Positions 15,628 to 24,597 of a stretch of DNA of 64,000 nucleotides are shown here, piece by piece; within the stretch, counting starts at the first letter, position 1; every line of letters starts with the position of its first letter. Both the position numbers and the translations under genes were made by a program. The notes under the pieces were generated by a model. The model saw nothing but the letters and a program-made list of their open reading frames with translations, was not told the origin of the DNA and made no database searches. The DNA comes from JAKJGV01 sp964617565. Its GTDB lineage: Bacteria; Verrucomicrobiota; Kiritimatiellia; CAIQIC01; JAGNIJ01. Where the stretch lies: positions 1 through 64,000 of the forward strand of contig CAZTYH010000005.1 in NCBI GenBank assembly GCA_964617565.1, given 5' to 3'.

Positions 15628-16643
15628 ATCTCAAGAGACATCTTGGGCTGGTGATCACGGGCGGCATCGTTTTGGTGCTGGCCATTGTATTGATCGTCAT
15701 GCTTTTCCGGTTTCAATCCTCATACCAGCAGGTGCGCCGGGATTTGAGGGGGACGGTTGATCGTTTGAACCAGTTGTACAATCGCGATCCTTATCCATCT
15801 GAAGAAAATGTCGAGTTGGTGCAGAGTAACCTCACGGTCCTCACCAAGTATCACGACGAACTGGTTTCCGTTCTCAAGTTGGGGCAGGTTGACCCGGCGA
15901 ACATGGAGCCCGCGGAATTTCCGTTGCTGTTGGATCGCACGATTCGCCGCTTGCGTGATCGCGCGCGGGAGCAGGGGGTCCGTTTGCCGGCACGGTTTGC
16001 GTTCGGTTTCGAGCGTTATGCGCTGGGCGCCTTGCCGAATCACGAGGACGTGGCCCGTCTCGTCATGCAGGTGAAGACATTGGAGAAGCTGTGCGAGGCG
16101 CTCTTCAAGTCCAAGGTCTCCGAGATGGAAAGCCTTCAGCGCACGGTCTTCGAGCGTGGAGTGATCGAGCAGGGGGGGGCGCGCGATGGCGGGCGGCGGC
16201 GTAGCATGATGGATACAACCGAAGCGCAGCCCGAACCGTCGCGGGATGAATGGACGGACCCCAGCGGACTGTTTGCCCGCGAGTCGTACACGTTGACTTT
16301 CAAGGCATTGGATTCGTCCGTGTGGACGGTGCTGAACGAACTGGCGAAGACGGGGACGTTCACGGTGGTGGCGCGGGTCGAGATGACTAATCCTGCTCCG
16401 CTTCCGAAGCAGGTTGCCGCGGTTCGGCCCGTCTTTGAAACGCCCGTGGCCAGCGCGCCGCCGCTTCCGACAGCGATGGATCTTTTTGCCGCGGCGCCGC
16501 AGCCGGCAGCTGAGACAGGCGCCAAGGTGGTAATCAAACCGCACGAAGAACGCGTGGTGGCGGGTCGTGAGATGGTTCGGGCTGTGGTGGAAGTACACGT
16601 GTACCGTTTTCTTGAAAGCGAGCGGCAGGAGATTCAACAGTGA
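15624..16643 (+). CDS. Amuc_1100-family pilus-like protein
   Basis: A 339-aa inner-membrane protein with an N-terminal helix (LVITGGIVLVLAIVLIVMLF), a coiled coil, then two PilO-like alpha/beta domains (about 90-190 and 225-335) joined by a charged linker; a Pro/Ala-rich stretch lies around 265-310. Segment order parallels Amuc_1100 as I remember it: a SEEN..LV....V..KY start, the VMQVKTLEKLCEALFKSKV helix, and VVIKPHEERVVAGREMV near the end. Amuc_1100 is the Akkermansia envelope protein known for TLR2 signalling; no such activity can be inferred here. It starts by ATGA overlap with the PilM-PilN gene and has GAAGGAG ahead of it. Confidence 0.8.
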   Translation: MNLKRHLGLVITGGIVLVLAIVLIVMLFRFQSSYQQVRRDLRGTVDRLNQLYNRDPYPSEENVELVQSNLTVLTKYHDELVSVLKLGQVDPANMEPAEFPLLLDRTIRRLRDRAREQGVRLPARFAFGFERYALGALPNHEDVARLVMQVKTLEKLCEALFKSKVSEMESLQRTVFERGVIEQGGARDGGRRRSMMDTTEAQPEPSRDEWTDPSGLFARESYTLTFKALDSSVWTVLNELAKTGTFTVVARVEMTNPAPLPKQVAAVRPVFETPVASAPPLPTAMDLFAAAPQPAAETGAKVVIKPHEERVVAGREMVRAVVEVHVYRFLESERQEIQQ

Positions 16644-17719
16644 GCGCGGCTCCCCGAAGCAGAACATCGTGGCTGTCCCAGACGTACGACAAGCTGATCC
16701 TTGTAGCCGTGCTGGTTGCATTGCTCGGATCGGCCTCGTTCCTTGTCATGCAGGTAGGTTGGGAGCGGCAGGAATTGCAGGGTGCGTGGTGGGAACGGCC
16801 GGGCTCGACGCCGAAGAAAGTGGCGCCCGTTGACCTCGCGCAATTCAACGAAAAGCGGCAGGAGTATTTTGAGCCGTTCCAGGTGGAGTTGCGCTCGAAT
16901 GCGTTCATGGTGAGTGAGGTTCGTGTGAGCTGCATCGAGTGCGAGAAACCGATCGGGTTATTTGCGGCAAGCTGTCCTTTTTGCGGCACCACACAGCCGG
17001 AACATTTTGACCCCGGCAAGGTGGACACGGATCGCGACGGAATCCGGGACCAGCTTGAAATCAAGTGGGGTATGAACCCGTTGGATCCGACCGACGCGGA
17101 GCAGGATTTGGATGGGGATGGGTTCACGAACATCGAAGAAATCCTTTATGGAACAGACCCCAGGGACCCCGCGGACTATCCGCCGCCGGTGGTCAAGCTG
17201 AGGGTAGGGCGGATCAACCGGATTCCTTTCAAGCTGCGATTCCAGGGAGAGGCCAGGCTGTCTGACGACAGTGTCCGATACCAGGTTAACCTCCGCACGT
17301 TGGAGCAGACATTTTTCGTCCAGATGAATGATGAAGTGGACGGTTTCAAGGTTCTCGAGTACAAGCCTGACGCTCCGGCGGGGCCGACGCTTGTGCTTCA
17401 GCAGGGTGACACCGTGATCCCGTTGGTTCGCGGCCAGGCGGTTGAGAAGCAGGAGTTGATGGCCGACATGGTGTACCTGATTGATCGCACAAGGCTCAGA
17501 GTCAAGATCGGAGACGTGGTCAATATCAAGGAACACGAGTACAAAGTCATTGACATTGTACGTGAAGGCGTATTAATACGCGACGAGAAGAGCGACAAGG
17601 AAACGCTTGTCGGAATGCTTACCGACAGCGAGAAAAGCGCGTTGATGGGAGGAGCTCCCGCAGCGGTCATGCCGGGTGCCCCGGGCAGTCCACCATTACC
17701 GGGTCGTCCAACGCGGTGA
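16640..17719 (+). CDS. Amuc_1099-family protein with zinc ribbon and calcium-type repeats
   Basis: A 359-aa protein with an N-terminal membrane helix (residues about 18-38), then a CxxC...CxxC zinc-ribbon-like knuckle (Cys98, 101, 112, 115), then two thrombospondin-type-3/EF-hand-like Asp-rich repeats (about 129-178: DTDRDGIRD, DLDGDGFTN). The C-terminal part is a PilP-like beta domain (TRLRVKIGDVVNIKEHEYKV) and a Pro/Gly tail. It starts with GTG overlapping the previous stop (GTGA). Position between the Amuc_1100-like gene and the secretin fits Amuc_1099. By analogy with PilP it may couple the inner-membrane complex to the secretin. Confidence 0.75.
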   Translation: MSAAPRSRTSWLSQTYDKLILVAVLVALLGSASFLVMQVGWERQELQGAWWERPGSTPKKVAPVDLAQFNEKRQEYFEPFQVELRSNAFMVSEVRVSCIECEKPIGLFAASCPFCGTTQPEHFDPGKVDTDRDGIRDQLEIKWGMNPLDPTDAEQDLDGDGFTNIEEILYGTDPRDPADYPPPVVKLRVGRINRIPFKLRFQGEARLSDDSVRYQVNLRTLEQTFFVQMNDEVDGFKVLEYKPDAPAGPTLVLQQGDTVIPLVRGQAVEKQELMADMVYLIDRTRLRVKIGDVVNIKEHEYKVIDIVREGVLIRDEKSDKETLVGMLTDSEKSALMGGAPAAVMPGAPGSPPLPGRPTR

Positions 17720-17822
17720 TGCGTGCGTCTTTTGGGTTGAGTCGTGAAATGCAATTTGCAGTTTCGGTTAAGTAAGATTGATGAGCACACACATGAATGA
17801 GTCCCGAGGAGGAGTTTTTAAA

Positions 17823-20801
17823 ATGAGATCAGGCAAAGCCACCATCGTGCTTGCATCCATCTTCTGTATGGTCCATGGACTGGGATGGGCGCAAGGTCTC
17901 TCGGACTTCGAAGCGCTCCTGGACGAGATCAGCAGCGAACCCGCCGCAGATGTTGTTGTTGCGCCGGTGGCGCCGGTGGTGGAGGAAGAACCACAACAGG
18001 AGTTGGGCTTTGACGAGGAAACGGCTGTTGAAGTCGAAGTGCCGGCCGTAGAGGTCGAAGAGGAGCCCGAAATGGTTCCTCCTGCAATGGTAGATGAAGA
18101 TCCTTTTCTCGAAGAAGTCCCTGTGGACGAAGTTCCGGTGGAGATTGCTCCTGTAGAAGTGGATGCCTTTGAGGCGCCGGCTGAAGATCCGCTTTTTATT
18201 GAAGAACCGATTCGCATGGCGCCGGTCGCCGCACCCGAGTGGGAGGAAGAAGCGGTTGAGCCGGTTGAGGAAGTCGTGGAAGAAGTGCCTGCGGATGAGC
18301 CTCCGGCGATTGTAGCGCCGAAAGTGCCCGCCAAGCCGACAGCGGAAGCAAAGAAAGCGGCTGCGCTGGCCGCACAGCAGGAGGAAGTGCGCAGGCAGGC
18401 CAAGGAAGCGCAGGGGTTAAAGAACCTGGAAGAGGGATACCGGCTGCTCGCGGCAGGCGATTTCCCGAATGCATTGAAGCAATTTGAAGAAGCGATGAAG
18501 AATCTGCCGGACCGTCCGCAGAACCAGGAGGCTCGTGCCCGTGCCCGATGGGGCAACGCGGAATCGGAATTCCGGATTGCTTCCGACTATTATCGCCGTC
18601 GCGAAAATCTTGCTGAAGCCCGCCTTTCCTGCGAGCGCGCCTTGAGAATGGTTCCGGAGCATACCGGTGCTGCAGCATTGCTGAAAAGAATCACTCGCCT
18701 GGAAGAAGTCCTGGCGCAGCCTGTTCCCCCGAAAAAGCGTCCGGATGTGGTCGAGAAGTCCAAGAAGGTTGACGAACTGATCCGGGAAGGACGCCAGTAT
18801 TTCGACCTGGAAGATTACAACCGGGCGGAACTTCTGTTCGAGCGTGTACTGATTGAGGATCAGTATAACACGGACGCCATGCGGTATCTCAAGAGGATTG
18901 AAGATCGCCGCTTCAAGATCAGCAGCACGGAGAGGGATGCGACTACGGCCAACATGATCCGCCAGGTCCGCGATGCGTGGAATCCGCCGACGCGCGAAGA
19001 AGTTGTTTTGCCGGAAGACGTTATTCGCGGAGCGGTGGTACAGCCAAAGACTCCTGCGCAGCGCCTGCAGGACAAGATGACGCGAATCATGATTCCGTCC
19101 ATCGAGTTCCGCCAGGCGAATATCGTGGATGTGGTGAACTTCCTGGTTGAAGCCAGCCGCGCGGGTGATGAAGAGGGTACGGGCGTAAATATCATTCTTA
19201 ATTTGAGCGTTCCCGGCCAGGATGCGGCTCCAGCGCCTTCAGCGCCGATGCCTGCGACTGATCCGTTCGGGTTCCCGGCCGCCGGCGGTGGTTTTGATGA
19301 TTTCTTCGGTGAGACACCGACTGCCACTGCAGCTCCTTCCATGGGCGCAACGCCGATGACTCGTACGATCACCCTGAATCTCCGCAGGATTTCGCTTCTT
19401 GATGCGGTGAAGTACATCACGGAAGTAGCGGGACTGAAGTTCCGCGTTGAAGATAACGCGGTAATCATCACTCCCGCGGGCGTTGTTTCCGGGCGTGTCG
19501 TGACGCGGATGTATCCTGTTCAGCCCTCGATTGTGGATGTGATCGTGGAGCGCGAGGAAACCGCCGAGAAGGGCCGCACGGGCGACTTCATTGAAATGGG
19601 CGGCGGAAGAACCACTTTCAAGCGCGGCGATGTGAAGGACTTCTTCGAAAAGGCCGGTGTGCCGTTCCCGGTAGGAACATCCATCACGTATAACCAGGCG
19701 ATCAGCCAGTTGATCGTGGCCAATACGCCGGAAAACCTGGATATTTTCGAGCGCATTCTTGCGAATCTCAACGTGGTCCCGAACCAGGTGGAGATTGAGG
19801 CCCGGTTCGTGGAAGTCAGCCAGAACGACATGGAAGAGTTGGGTCTTCAGTGGATACTTACGGATAACTGGGAAGTGGCCACCAAGCAGGGCGGCGGTTT
19901 TGTGGGGAACCAGGAGCGGATTGATGTGCTGGCAGATCCCGATGGTTTGACGAAGGGGAATCGCTTCTTCGCCTTTGACCGCACGACGGCGGCGATTGAT
20001 CCGGCATCTCCTGTTACCCTCGGCGCTAATCAGAGTCCGTTGGGTGGGATTCTCAGTGTGGCCAGCGTGTTGACGAATCCGGAAGTTAAGATGATTCTTC
20101 ACGCGCTCTCGCAACGCGGAAATTCCGACCTGCTTTCGGCTCCGCGGATCACCACGCGCAGCGGTGTGAATGCGACCATCCAAGTGGTTCGCGAAATCAT
20201 TTATCCGACAGAGTTCGAAGTGACCCAGCCGACGATTCAGAGCGAGGGTAACTTGGTGACACCGCCCACGGTGACCCCGGGTTCGTTCGAAACGCGGGAA
20301 GTGGGCGTGATCCTGAATGTAACTCCTACGGTTGGCCCGGATGGATACACTATTGACCTGACAATGGTCCCGGAGGTTGCCGAGTTGGTGGACTGGATTC
20401 AGTATGGTTCCGAAGTGACGATCAGCTCTCCGATTCAGAACCCGTTGACGGGTCTCTTGATCGGATCGCGTGAGAATCGCTTCCGTTACAACATCCCTCA
20501 GCCGGTGTTCAGCAGCCGCAACGCCACGACCAGTATCGTGATCTGGGATGGCCAGACGGTTGTCATGGGTGGTTTGATTCGCGAAGAACTTGTGACGTAC
20601 AAAGACAAGGTTCCTCTGCTGGGTGATATTCCTATTCTGGGCCGCTTGTTCAGGAGTGAGGGCCAGCGCAGCCGGAAGACCAATTTGCTGATCTTTGTTA
20701 CTGCGCGACTGGTGGATCCGGCCGGAAAGCCGATTCACAAGGCGGAAACAATGACGATGCCGGGTGGGGCGCGGCCTGCGGATGTTGTGGCAGCTCAGTA
20801 A
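17823..20801 (+). CDS. Amuc_1098-family secretin (PilQ/GspD-type outer-membrane channel)
   Basis: A 992-aa secretin. Signal peptide ends near GLGWAQG; ATG 17823 is preferred over 17778 because GAGGAGGA lies about 9 nt ahead and the signal peptide begins there. An acidic low-complexity stretch (about 35-160) precedes TPR-like helices (about 195-380), N-domains with RTITLNLRRISLLDAVKYI, and the C-terminal secretin domain from about 690. The signature VIWDGQTVVMGGLIREELV...VPLLGDIPILGRLF is clear. Secretins form the gated outer-membrane ring through which pili or effectors pass. Last gene of the operon starting at 13179. The TPR front end is typical of the Amuc_1098 family. Confidence 0.92.
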   Translation: MRSGKATIVLASIFCMVHGLGWAQGLSDFEALLDEISSEPAADVVVAPVAPVVEEEPQQELGFDEETAVEVEVPAVEVEEEPEMVPPAMVDEDPFLEEVPVDEVPVEIAPVEVDAFEAPAEDPLFIEEPIRMAPVAAPEWEEEAVEPVEEVVEEVPADEPPAIVAPKVPAKPTAEAKKAAALAAQQEEVRRQAKEAQGLKNLEEGYRLLAAGDFPNALKQFEEAMKNLPDRPQNQEARARARWGNAESEFRIASDYYRRRENLAEARLSCERALRMVPEHTGAAALLKRITRLEEVLAQPVPPKKRPDVVEKSKKVDELIREGRQYFDLEDYNRAELLFERVLIEDQYNTDAMRYLKRIEDRRFKISSTERDATTANMIRQVRDAWNPPTREEVVLPEDVIRGAVVQPKTPAQRLQDKMTRIMIPSIEFRQANIVDVVNFLVEASRAGDEEGTGVNIILNLSVPGQDAAPAPSAPMPATDPFGFPAAGGGFDDFFGETPTATAAPSMGATPMTRTITLNLRRISLLDAVKYITEVAGLKFRVEDNAVIITPAGVVSGRVVTRMYPVQPSIVDVIVEREETAEKGRTGDFIEMGGGRTTFKRGDVKDFFEKAGVPFPVGTSITYNQAISQLIVANTPENLDIFERILANLNVVPNQVEIEARFVEVSQNDMEELGLQWILTDNWEVATKQGGGFVGNQERIDVLADPDGLTKGNRFFAFDRTTAAIDPASPVTLGANQSPLGGILSVASVLTNPEVKMILHALSQRGNSDLLSAPRITTRSGVNATIQVVREIIYPTEFEVTQPTIQSEGNLVTPPTVTPGSFETREVGVILNVTPTVGPDGYTIDLTMVPEVAELVDWIQYGSEVTISSPIQNPLTGLLIGSRENRFRYNIPQPVFSSRNATTSIVIWDGQTVVMGGLIREELVTYKDKVPLLGDIPILGRLFRSEGQRSRKTNLLIFVTARLVDPAGKPIHKAETMTMPGGARPADVVAAQ

Positions 20802-20825
20802 GCGGCAGCGATCAGGCGATATTGT

Positions 20826-20850
20826 CGTTCCGAGCGCAGCGAGGAATCTC
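20826..20850. repeat. Dispersed-type repeat word CGTTCCGAGCGCAGCGAGGA
   Basis: A 25-bp sequence (continuing ATCTC) that I recognise as a frequent intergenic repeat in many bacterial genomes; read in reverse it gives the well-known spurious peptide EIPRCARND. The rest of 20802-21018 shows no gene. Confidence 0.45.
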
Positions 20851-21018
20851 CATGAGGTTCATCAGGCGGAGTCTCTCAATTCGGAGGCTTTGTCGTGAGA
20901 GCGATCGCGAGATATATCGAACTTGTTCCCGGCAAAGCTCGCGACAGGGAGCTTGAATTGTAGAATAATCTGATCTTTGCTCAGAGACCGGACCGGCACC
21001 TGACACCTTAAAGAATTC

Positions 21019-21912
21019 ATGTCCACACAAACGTTGCTTCTCGTTGACGGAACTGGCGTGGCCTATCGGGCTTTTTATGCCATTGCCGAGCTTTCGACAA
21101 AGGCAGGACGCCCGACCAACGCGGTGTTCGGTTTTGTGAAGATGCTGCATCAGCTTCAGCAGGTTTGGAAGCCGACCCATTGGGCCGTGGTGTTTGACGG
21201 AGGGGTGCCCGAGGAGCGGTTGGCCGCGTTGGCTTCTTACAAGGCGCAGAGGCCTCCCATGCCTGACCGCTTGAGGGACCAGTTGGAAGCCATCAATGAG
21301 TTTCTCAAGCGATCGAGAATCGCCGGGATTCGATTGGAAGATCAGGAGGCCGATGATGTGCTCGCGACCCTGACGGTGCGGGGCAGGAGCGCCGGGATGG
21401 AAATTTTTATCGCTTCAAGCGACAAGGATCTTTTCCAGTTGGTCGGCGAACAGGTGTCCGTTGTGCCTCCGTCAAAGGCGGGAGCGCGCATGGGACCGGC
21501 GGAAGTGCTGGAGAAGACGGGCGTGCCTCCCGAGAAGATACCGGACTGGTTGGCGCTTACAGGGGATTCGGTGGACAACATCCCTGGCGTTCCCGGAGTC
21601 GGCCCGAAAACAGCGGCTAAGTTGCTGAGCGAATTTGGGTCGTTGAAAGCCGTTCGCGAAAACATTGCAAAGGTTTCTTCGGCGAGACTGCGCGAAGCAT
21701 TGACATCGAATTGGAATGATGTGGAGAGAAATCTGGGCGTGGTGACCCTGCGCAAGGACCTGGATGTGCCGGGCGATTGGGGCGATTTGATAGTGCGCTC
21801 ACCGGATGCGGCAGCCCTGATAGCGTTTTATGATGAGATGGAATTCAAGGGCATGGCCGAAGCGCTGCGCAAGGCATATAGCGAAGGTCCCATGCTGGAT
21901 CTGGGGGTGTGA
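21019..21912 (+). CDS. Stand-alone 5'-3' exonuclease (PolA N-terminal-domain type)
   Basis: A 297-aa FEN-like nuclease. LLVDGTGVAYRAFYAI holds the first metal-binding Asp; VVFDGG, LEDQEADDVLATL and ASSDKDLFQL supply further acidic residues. The helix-hairpin-helix GVPGVGPKTAAKLL binds DNA, and TGDSVDNIPGVPG is the conserved core. Length matches the isolated exonuclease domain, with no polymerase following. Such proteins remove 5' flaps and RNA primers. It starts after a 217-bp spacer without an obvious promoter. A separate full-length PolA cannot be judged from this window. Confidence 0.93.
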   Translation: MSTQTLLLVDGTGVAYRAFYAIAELSTKAGRPTNAVFGFVKMLHQLQQVWKPTHWAVVFDGGVPEERLAALASYKAQRPPMPDRLRDQLEAINEFLKRSRIAGIRLEDQEADDVLATLTVRGRSAGMEIFIASSDKDLFQLVGEQVSVVPPSKAGARMGPAEVLEKTGVPPEKIPDWLALTGDSVDNIPGVPGVGPKTAAKLLSEFGSLKAVRENIAKVSSARLREALTSNWNDVERNLGVVTLRKDLDVPGDWGDLIVRSPDAAALIAFYDEMEFKGMAEALRKAYSEGPMLDLGV

Positions 21913-21913
21913 G

Positions 21914-21938
21914 GATTGGAGTGGTGGAGGAATGGGGT
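21914..21938. repeat. Lone arm of the 8-bp-periodic repeat family
   Basis: GATTGGAGTGGTGGAGGAAT and following bases match the left arm at 63-97. No partner arm is seen nearby. Confidence 0.6.
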
Positions 21939-21960
21939 CGTACGCGTAACTCGCAATTGA

Positions 21961-23982
21961 ATGAAAATGCTCATCTCCAAAAAAACAGCTTTTGCACTAG
22001 CCATCCTCGTGTTGTCTGTCGTTGGACTGTCAATAAGGCGTCATGTGATGGCAGTGCAGGCAGCCACCCACGAAATGGAATTGCCTTTCACCATGGAGAG
22101 CGCATTACACTTCCGGCGCATCCAGATGATATTCGATGACAAGCCGTTACCTGAGAGAGATCCTTTCGTGCAGTATCCCGAGGGCGTGGTTGTTCGGGAA
22201 ACGGATACCATCGGCGCGGAATATGTCTATGCGGCACTGGCACGCCTGTTTCCTTCGCGCATGACATTGACGTCCCGGCTGAGGTGGGTTCAGCCTGCGT
22301 GGTTCTGCCTTGGGATTCCACTGATGGCCTGCTGGCTCTGGTTCTGGCGGAAATCGGCGTGGGGCGCCATCGTTGCGGCGGCGTTTTATGCCGTAGCGCT
22401 TGGATCGGTAATCCGGTCCACTGGTCAGGAATTGTCGCATGAGAATTTCGCTTTGCCATGGTTGCTTGCGCATCTTGCGTGTGATGCGATTGCGGGAGCG
22501 AGCGTTTCCACCCGCCGGCGACGATTTTCAACAATTGCCTCGGCGCTGGCTCTCGGCATTGCACTTGTGACGTGGGACATGATCCAATTCTACGTTTTTC
22601 TGTGGATGGTCATGCAGGCGTTCCGGACCGTGAGGACCCGTGGACAACCGTCGCATGGCTGGTTCCTGCACATGGCGGTTTTGATTGTATTGGGATCGGT
22701 CAATCCCTACCTGAGAAGGCATGGATTCCTGTGGTCTCCGGCCATGCTTCTGGGATACGGGGTTTTTCTGGGTGTATTCCTCAGATCGCGTATATCCAGA
22801 GGTATTTGCGGGGCGCGCTGGGATCGCAGGTGGGTCTTTGCCCTTATCGCACTTCTGCCATTGGTTGCCGGCCTTCTTTTGCCGGGGTTCTATGGTGACG
22901 CCTACGGGCACTTCGGGGCCCTCTTGACGGCCAAAATCCGTTTCCTGAATCAGAAACCGGCCGTTCCCTCCCTGTTGACCTTCGACCAGCGGATCATGTG
23001 GGTGCCGGCGCTGCATTCTGCAAACATGGCCTTGACGTTTACCCTTTTCCCTGCGATATTACTTCTAAGTTTAGCGGCGATTCTGGTTCTAAGCTTTCGC
23101 GCTGGCGATAGATCCGATCCCAAATTTCTTCAACTTTTATTCTTTTTTGTGATTTCGTTTGTGGCGTTTGTGTTCTTTGTCAGGTTCCAGGTTTTCCTGG
23201 TTTTGTTCATGTCGGCCTTGCTGGGCCTCTGGGCCGCGGCAGCGGAACGGATGAGAAGATGGTTCTGGCGATGGGTTACGCTCATTGTCCTGCTCTACGG
23301 GGTCACCGTCGAGGCGGCTCACGTGGTGCGTCATGCCGAGCTGTGGGGGCGGAGTGGCGTTTACTACAGGGAACTCACCGAACTCGCTGATTGGCTTTCC
23401 AGGCATTCGGCGCCGGACGCGGTGCTTGCGAATTTCGGATTGAGTGGTACGGTTCTGACATATGGAGGCTGTCCTGTCATCCTGCATCCCAAGTTCGAAC
23501 AGCCGGACATCCGCGCACGGGTAAGAGAATACGGGGAGCAACTGTTTAAGGGGACCGATAGAAGTTTTCGGGACTGGGCGGATCAGTATGGCGCGGAATA
23601 TTACGTGTATGCGATGGGTGAGTTTGCCCCCATTTCGCCGGAACGGCAGATGCGATATTTCGTGGACGCGCTGAATCCGCCGAACGATTGTCCCGCGCGA
23701 ATTTTCGAGTTCACGCCGGAAGGAAGTCCGTTCTTCAGGTTTTTGTGGGGGAACAGGAAGTACAGGGTGTACAAGATCCTGACTCAAGGAGATGAGGCGT
23801 TGGCCGAGCGATACAGTGTGGAGGGGCGGAAAGCCCTGGAGGAAGGGCTTCTGGATGCGGCGGAATATGCAGCCGTGGAAGCGCTGCGGTTGAATCCGTA
23901 CAACAGGGAAGCGCAACGCGTGATGAAACACGTCGGGGCATTGAAGGATCAGGGTTTTCAACAGGGTCATGAAGTCGAATAG
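21961..23982 (+). CDS. STT3-like GT-C membrane glycosyltransferase, motifs degenerate
   Basis: A 673-aa polytopic protein with about 11-13 membrane helices. The first loop reads ESALHFRRIQMIFDDKPLPE then RDPFVQYPEG, aligning with oligosaccharyltransferase STT3/AglB first loops, but without the usual DxD. STGQELSHENFALP matches the second conserved loop. In the C-terminal soluble part, APDAVLANFGLSGTVLTYGG replaces the usual WWDYG segment. About 40 terminal residues form a TPR-like hairpin (EGLLDAAEYAAVEALRLNPY). Probably a lipid-linked sugar transferase of the GT-C superfamily rather than a standard N-glycosylation enzyme. It overlaps coaE by 14 bp. Confidence 0.7.
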   Translation: MKMLISKKTAFALAILVLSVVGLSIRRHVMAVQAATHEMELPFTMESALHFRRIQMIFDDKPLPERDPFVQYPEGVVVRETDTIGAEYVYAALARLFPSRMTLTSRLRWVQPAWFCLGIPLMACWLWFWRKSAWGAIVAAAFYAVALGSVIRSTGQELSHENFALPWLLAHLACDAIAGASVSTRRRRFSTIASALALGIALVTWDMIQFYVFLWMVMQAFRTVRTRGQPSHGWFLHMAVLIVLGSVNPYLRRHGFLWSPAMLLGYGVFLGVFLRSRISRGICGARWDRRWVFALIALLPLVAGLLLPGFYGDAYGHFGALLTAKIRFLNQKPAVPSLLTFDQRIMWVPALHSANMALTFTLFPAILLLSLAAILVLSFRAGDRSDPKFLQLLFFFVISFVAFVFFVRFQVFLVLFMSALLGLWAAAAERMRRWFWRWVTLIVLLYGVTVEAAHVVRHAELWGRSGVYYRELTELADWLSRHSAPDAVLANFGLSGTVLTYGGCPVILHPKFEQPDIRARVREYGEQLFKGTDRSFRDWADQYGAEYYVYAMGEFAPISPERQMRYFVDALNPPNDCPARIFEFTPEGSPFFRFLWGNRKYRVYKILTQGDEALAERYSVEGRKALEEGLLDAAEYAAVEALRLNPYNREAQRVMKHVGALKDQGFQQGHEVE

Positions 23983-24595
23983 CGGCGCGATAAGGGGCCT
24001 TGCGATCGGGATTACCGGCGGCATCGCTTGCGGCAAGAGCGAAGTGGCAAGAGCGTTTTCGGCCCTGGGTGCTGAAACGGCCGATGCGGATGTGCTTGCG
24101 CACGAAGCAATCAGGCCGGGCGAGCCGGCCTATGATCGGGTCGTGGCGCGATTTGGAAGGGAAATAGTAGGACCTGGGGGAGAGGTGGATCGCCGGCGCC
24201 TTGGCGAAGTGGTGTTTCAGCGCCCTGCCGAAAGGGCGGCGCTGGAGGCGATCATTCATCCGGAGGTTATCAAGGCCCTGAAGCAATGGGTGAATGAGGT
24301 GACAGCGCGCGGTGCATATGCGGCGGCCACGGTGCCGTTGCTGTACGAGGTGAACCTGGTGAATTTATGGGATTCGGTGGTTTGCGTGAGAGCCCCTGTT
24401 GAGTTGGTAATCCGCAGGCTGCGCGCGCGCGGATTGACAGAAGAGATGGCGAAAGCCCGTATTGCGGCGCAAATGCCGGTCGAGGAAAAAGCCAAAAAGG
24501 CGGATTACGTGATTGAGAACAGCGGGTCGCTTCAGGAGTTGAGCGAGCAGGCCCGGAGCGTGTGGAACGATTTGCTGAGAAAAGGAGCGCAGTGA
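23969..24595 (+). CDS. coaE: Dephospho-CoA kinase
   Basis: A 208-aa P-loop kinase catalysing the last step of coenzyme A synthesis. Walker A is GITGGIACGKS, followed by ADADVLAHEAI, GEVDRRRLGEVVF and IHPEV, all diagnostic of CoaE. Length is normal. It overlaps the upstream membrane-protein gene by 14 bp and is followed by rho 2 nt after its stop, so the three are probably one transcript. coaE next to rho is an order I recall from other PVC genomes, though I cannot check it here. Confidence 0.96.
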   Translation: MKSNSGAIRGLAIGITGGIACGKSEVARAFSALGAETADADVLAHEAIRPGEPAYDRVVARFGREIVGPGGEVDRRRLGEVVFQRPAERAALEAIIHPEVIKALKQWVNEVTARGAYAAATVPLLYEVNLVNLWDSVVCVRAPVELVIRRLRARGLTEEMAKARIAAQMPVEEKAKKADYVIENSGSLQELSEQARSVWNDLLRKGAQ

Positions 24596-24597
24596 AC

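Noticed and set aside
19239..20738. 499-codon open frame antisense to the secretin
   Set aside because: Composition is an antisense shadow of a strongly conserved secretin; no ribosome site or family pattern.
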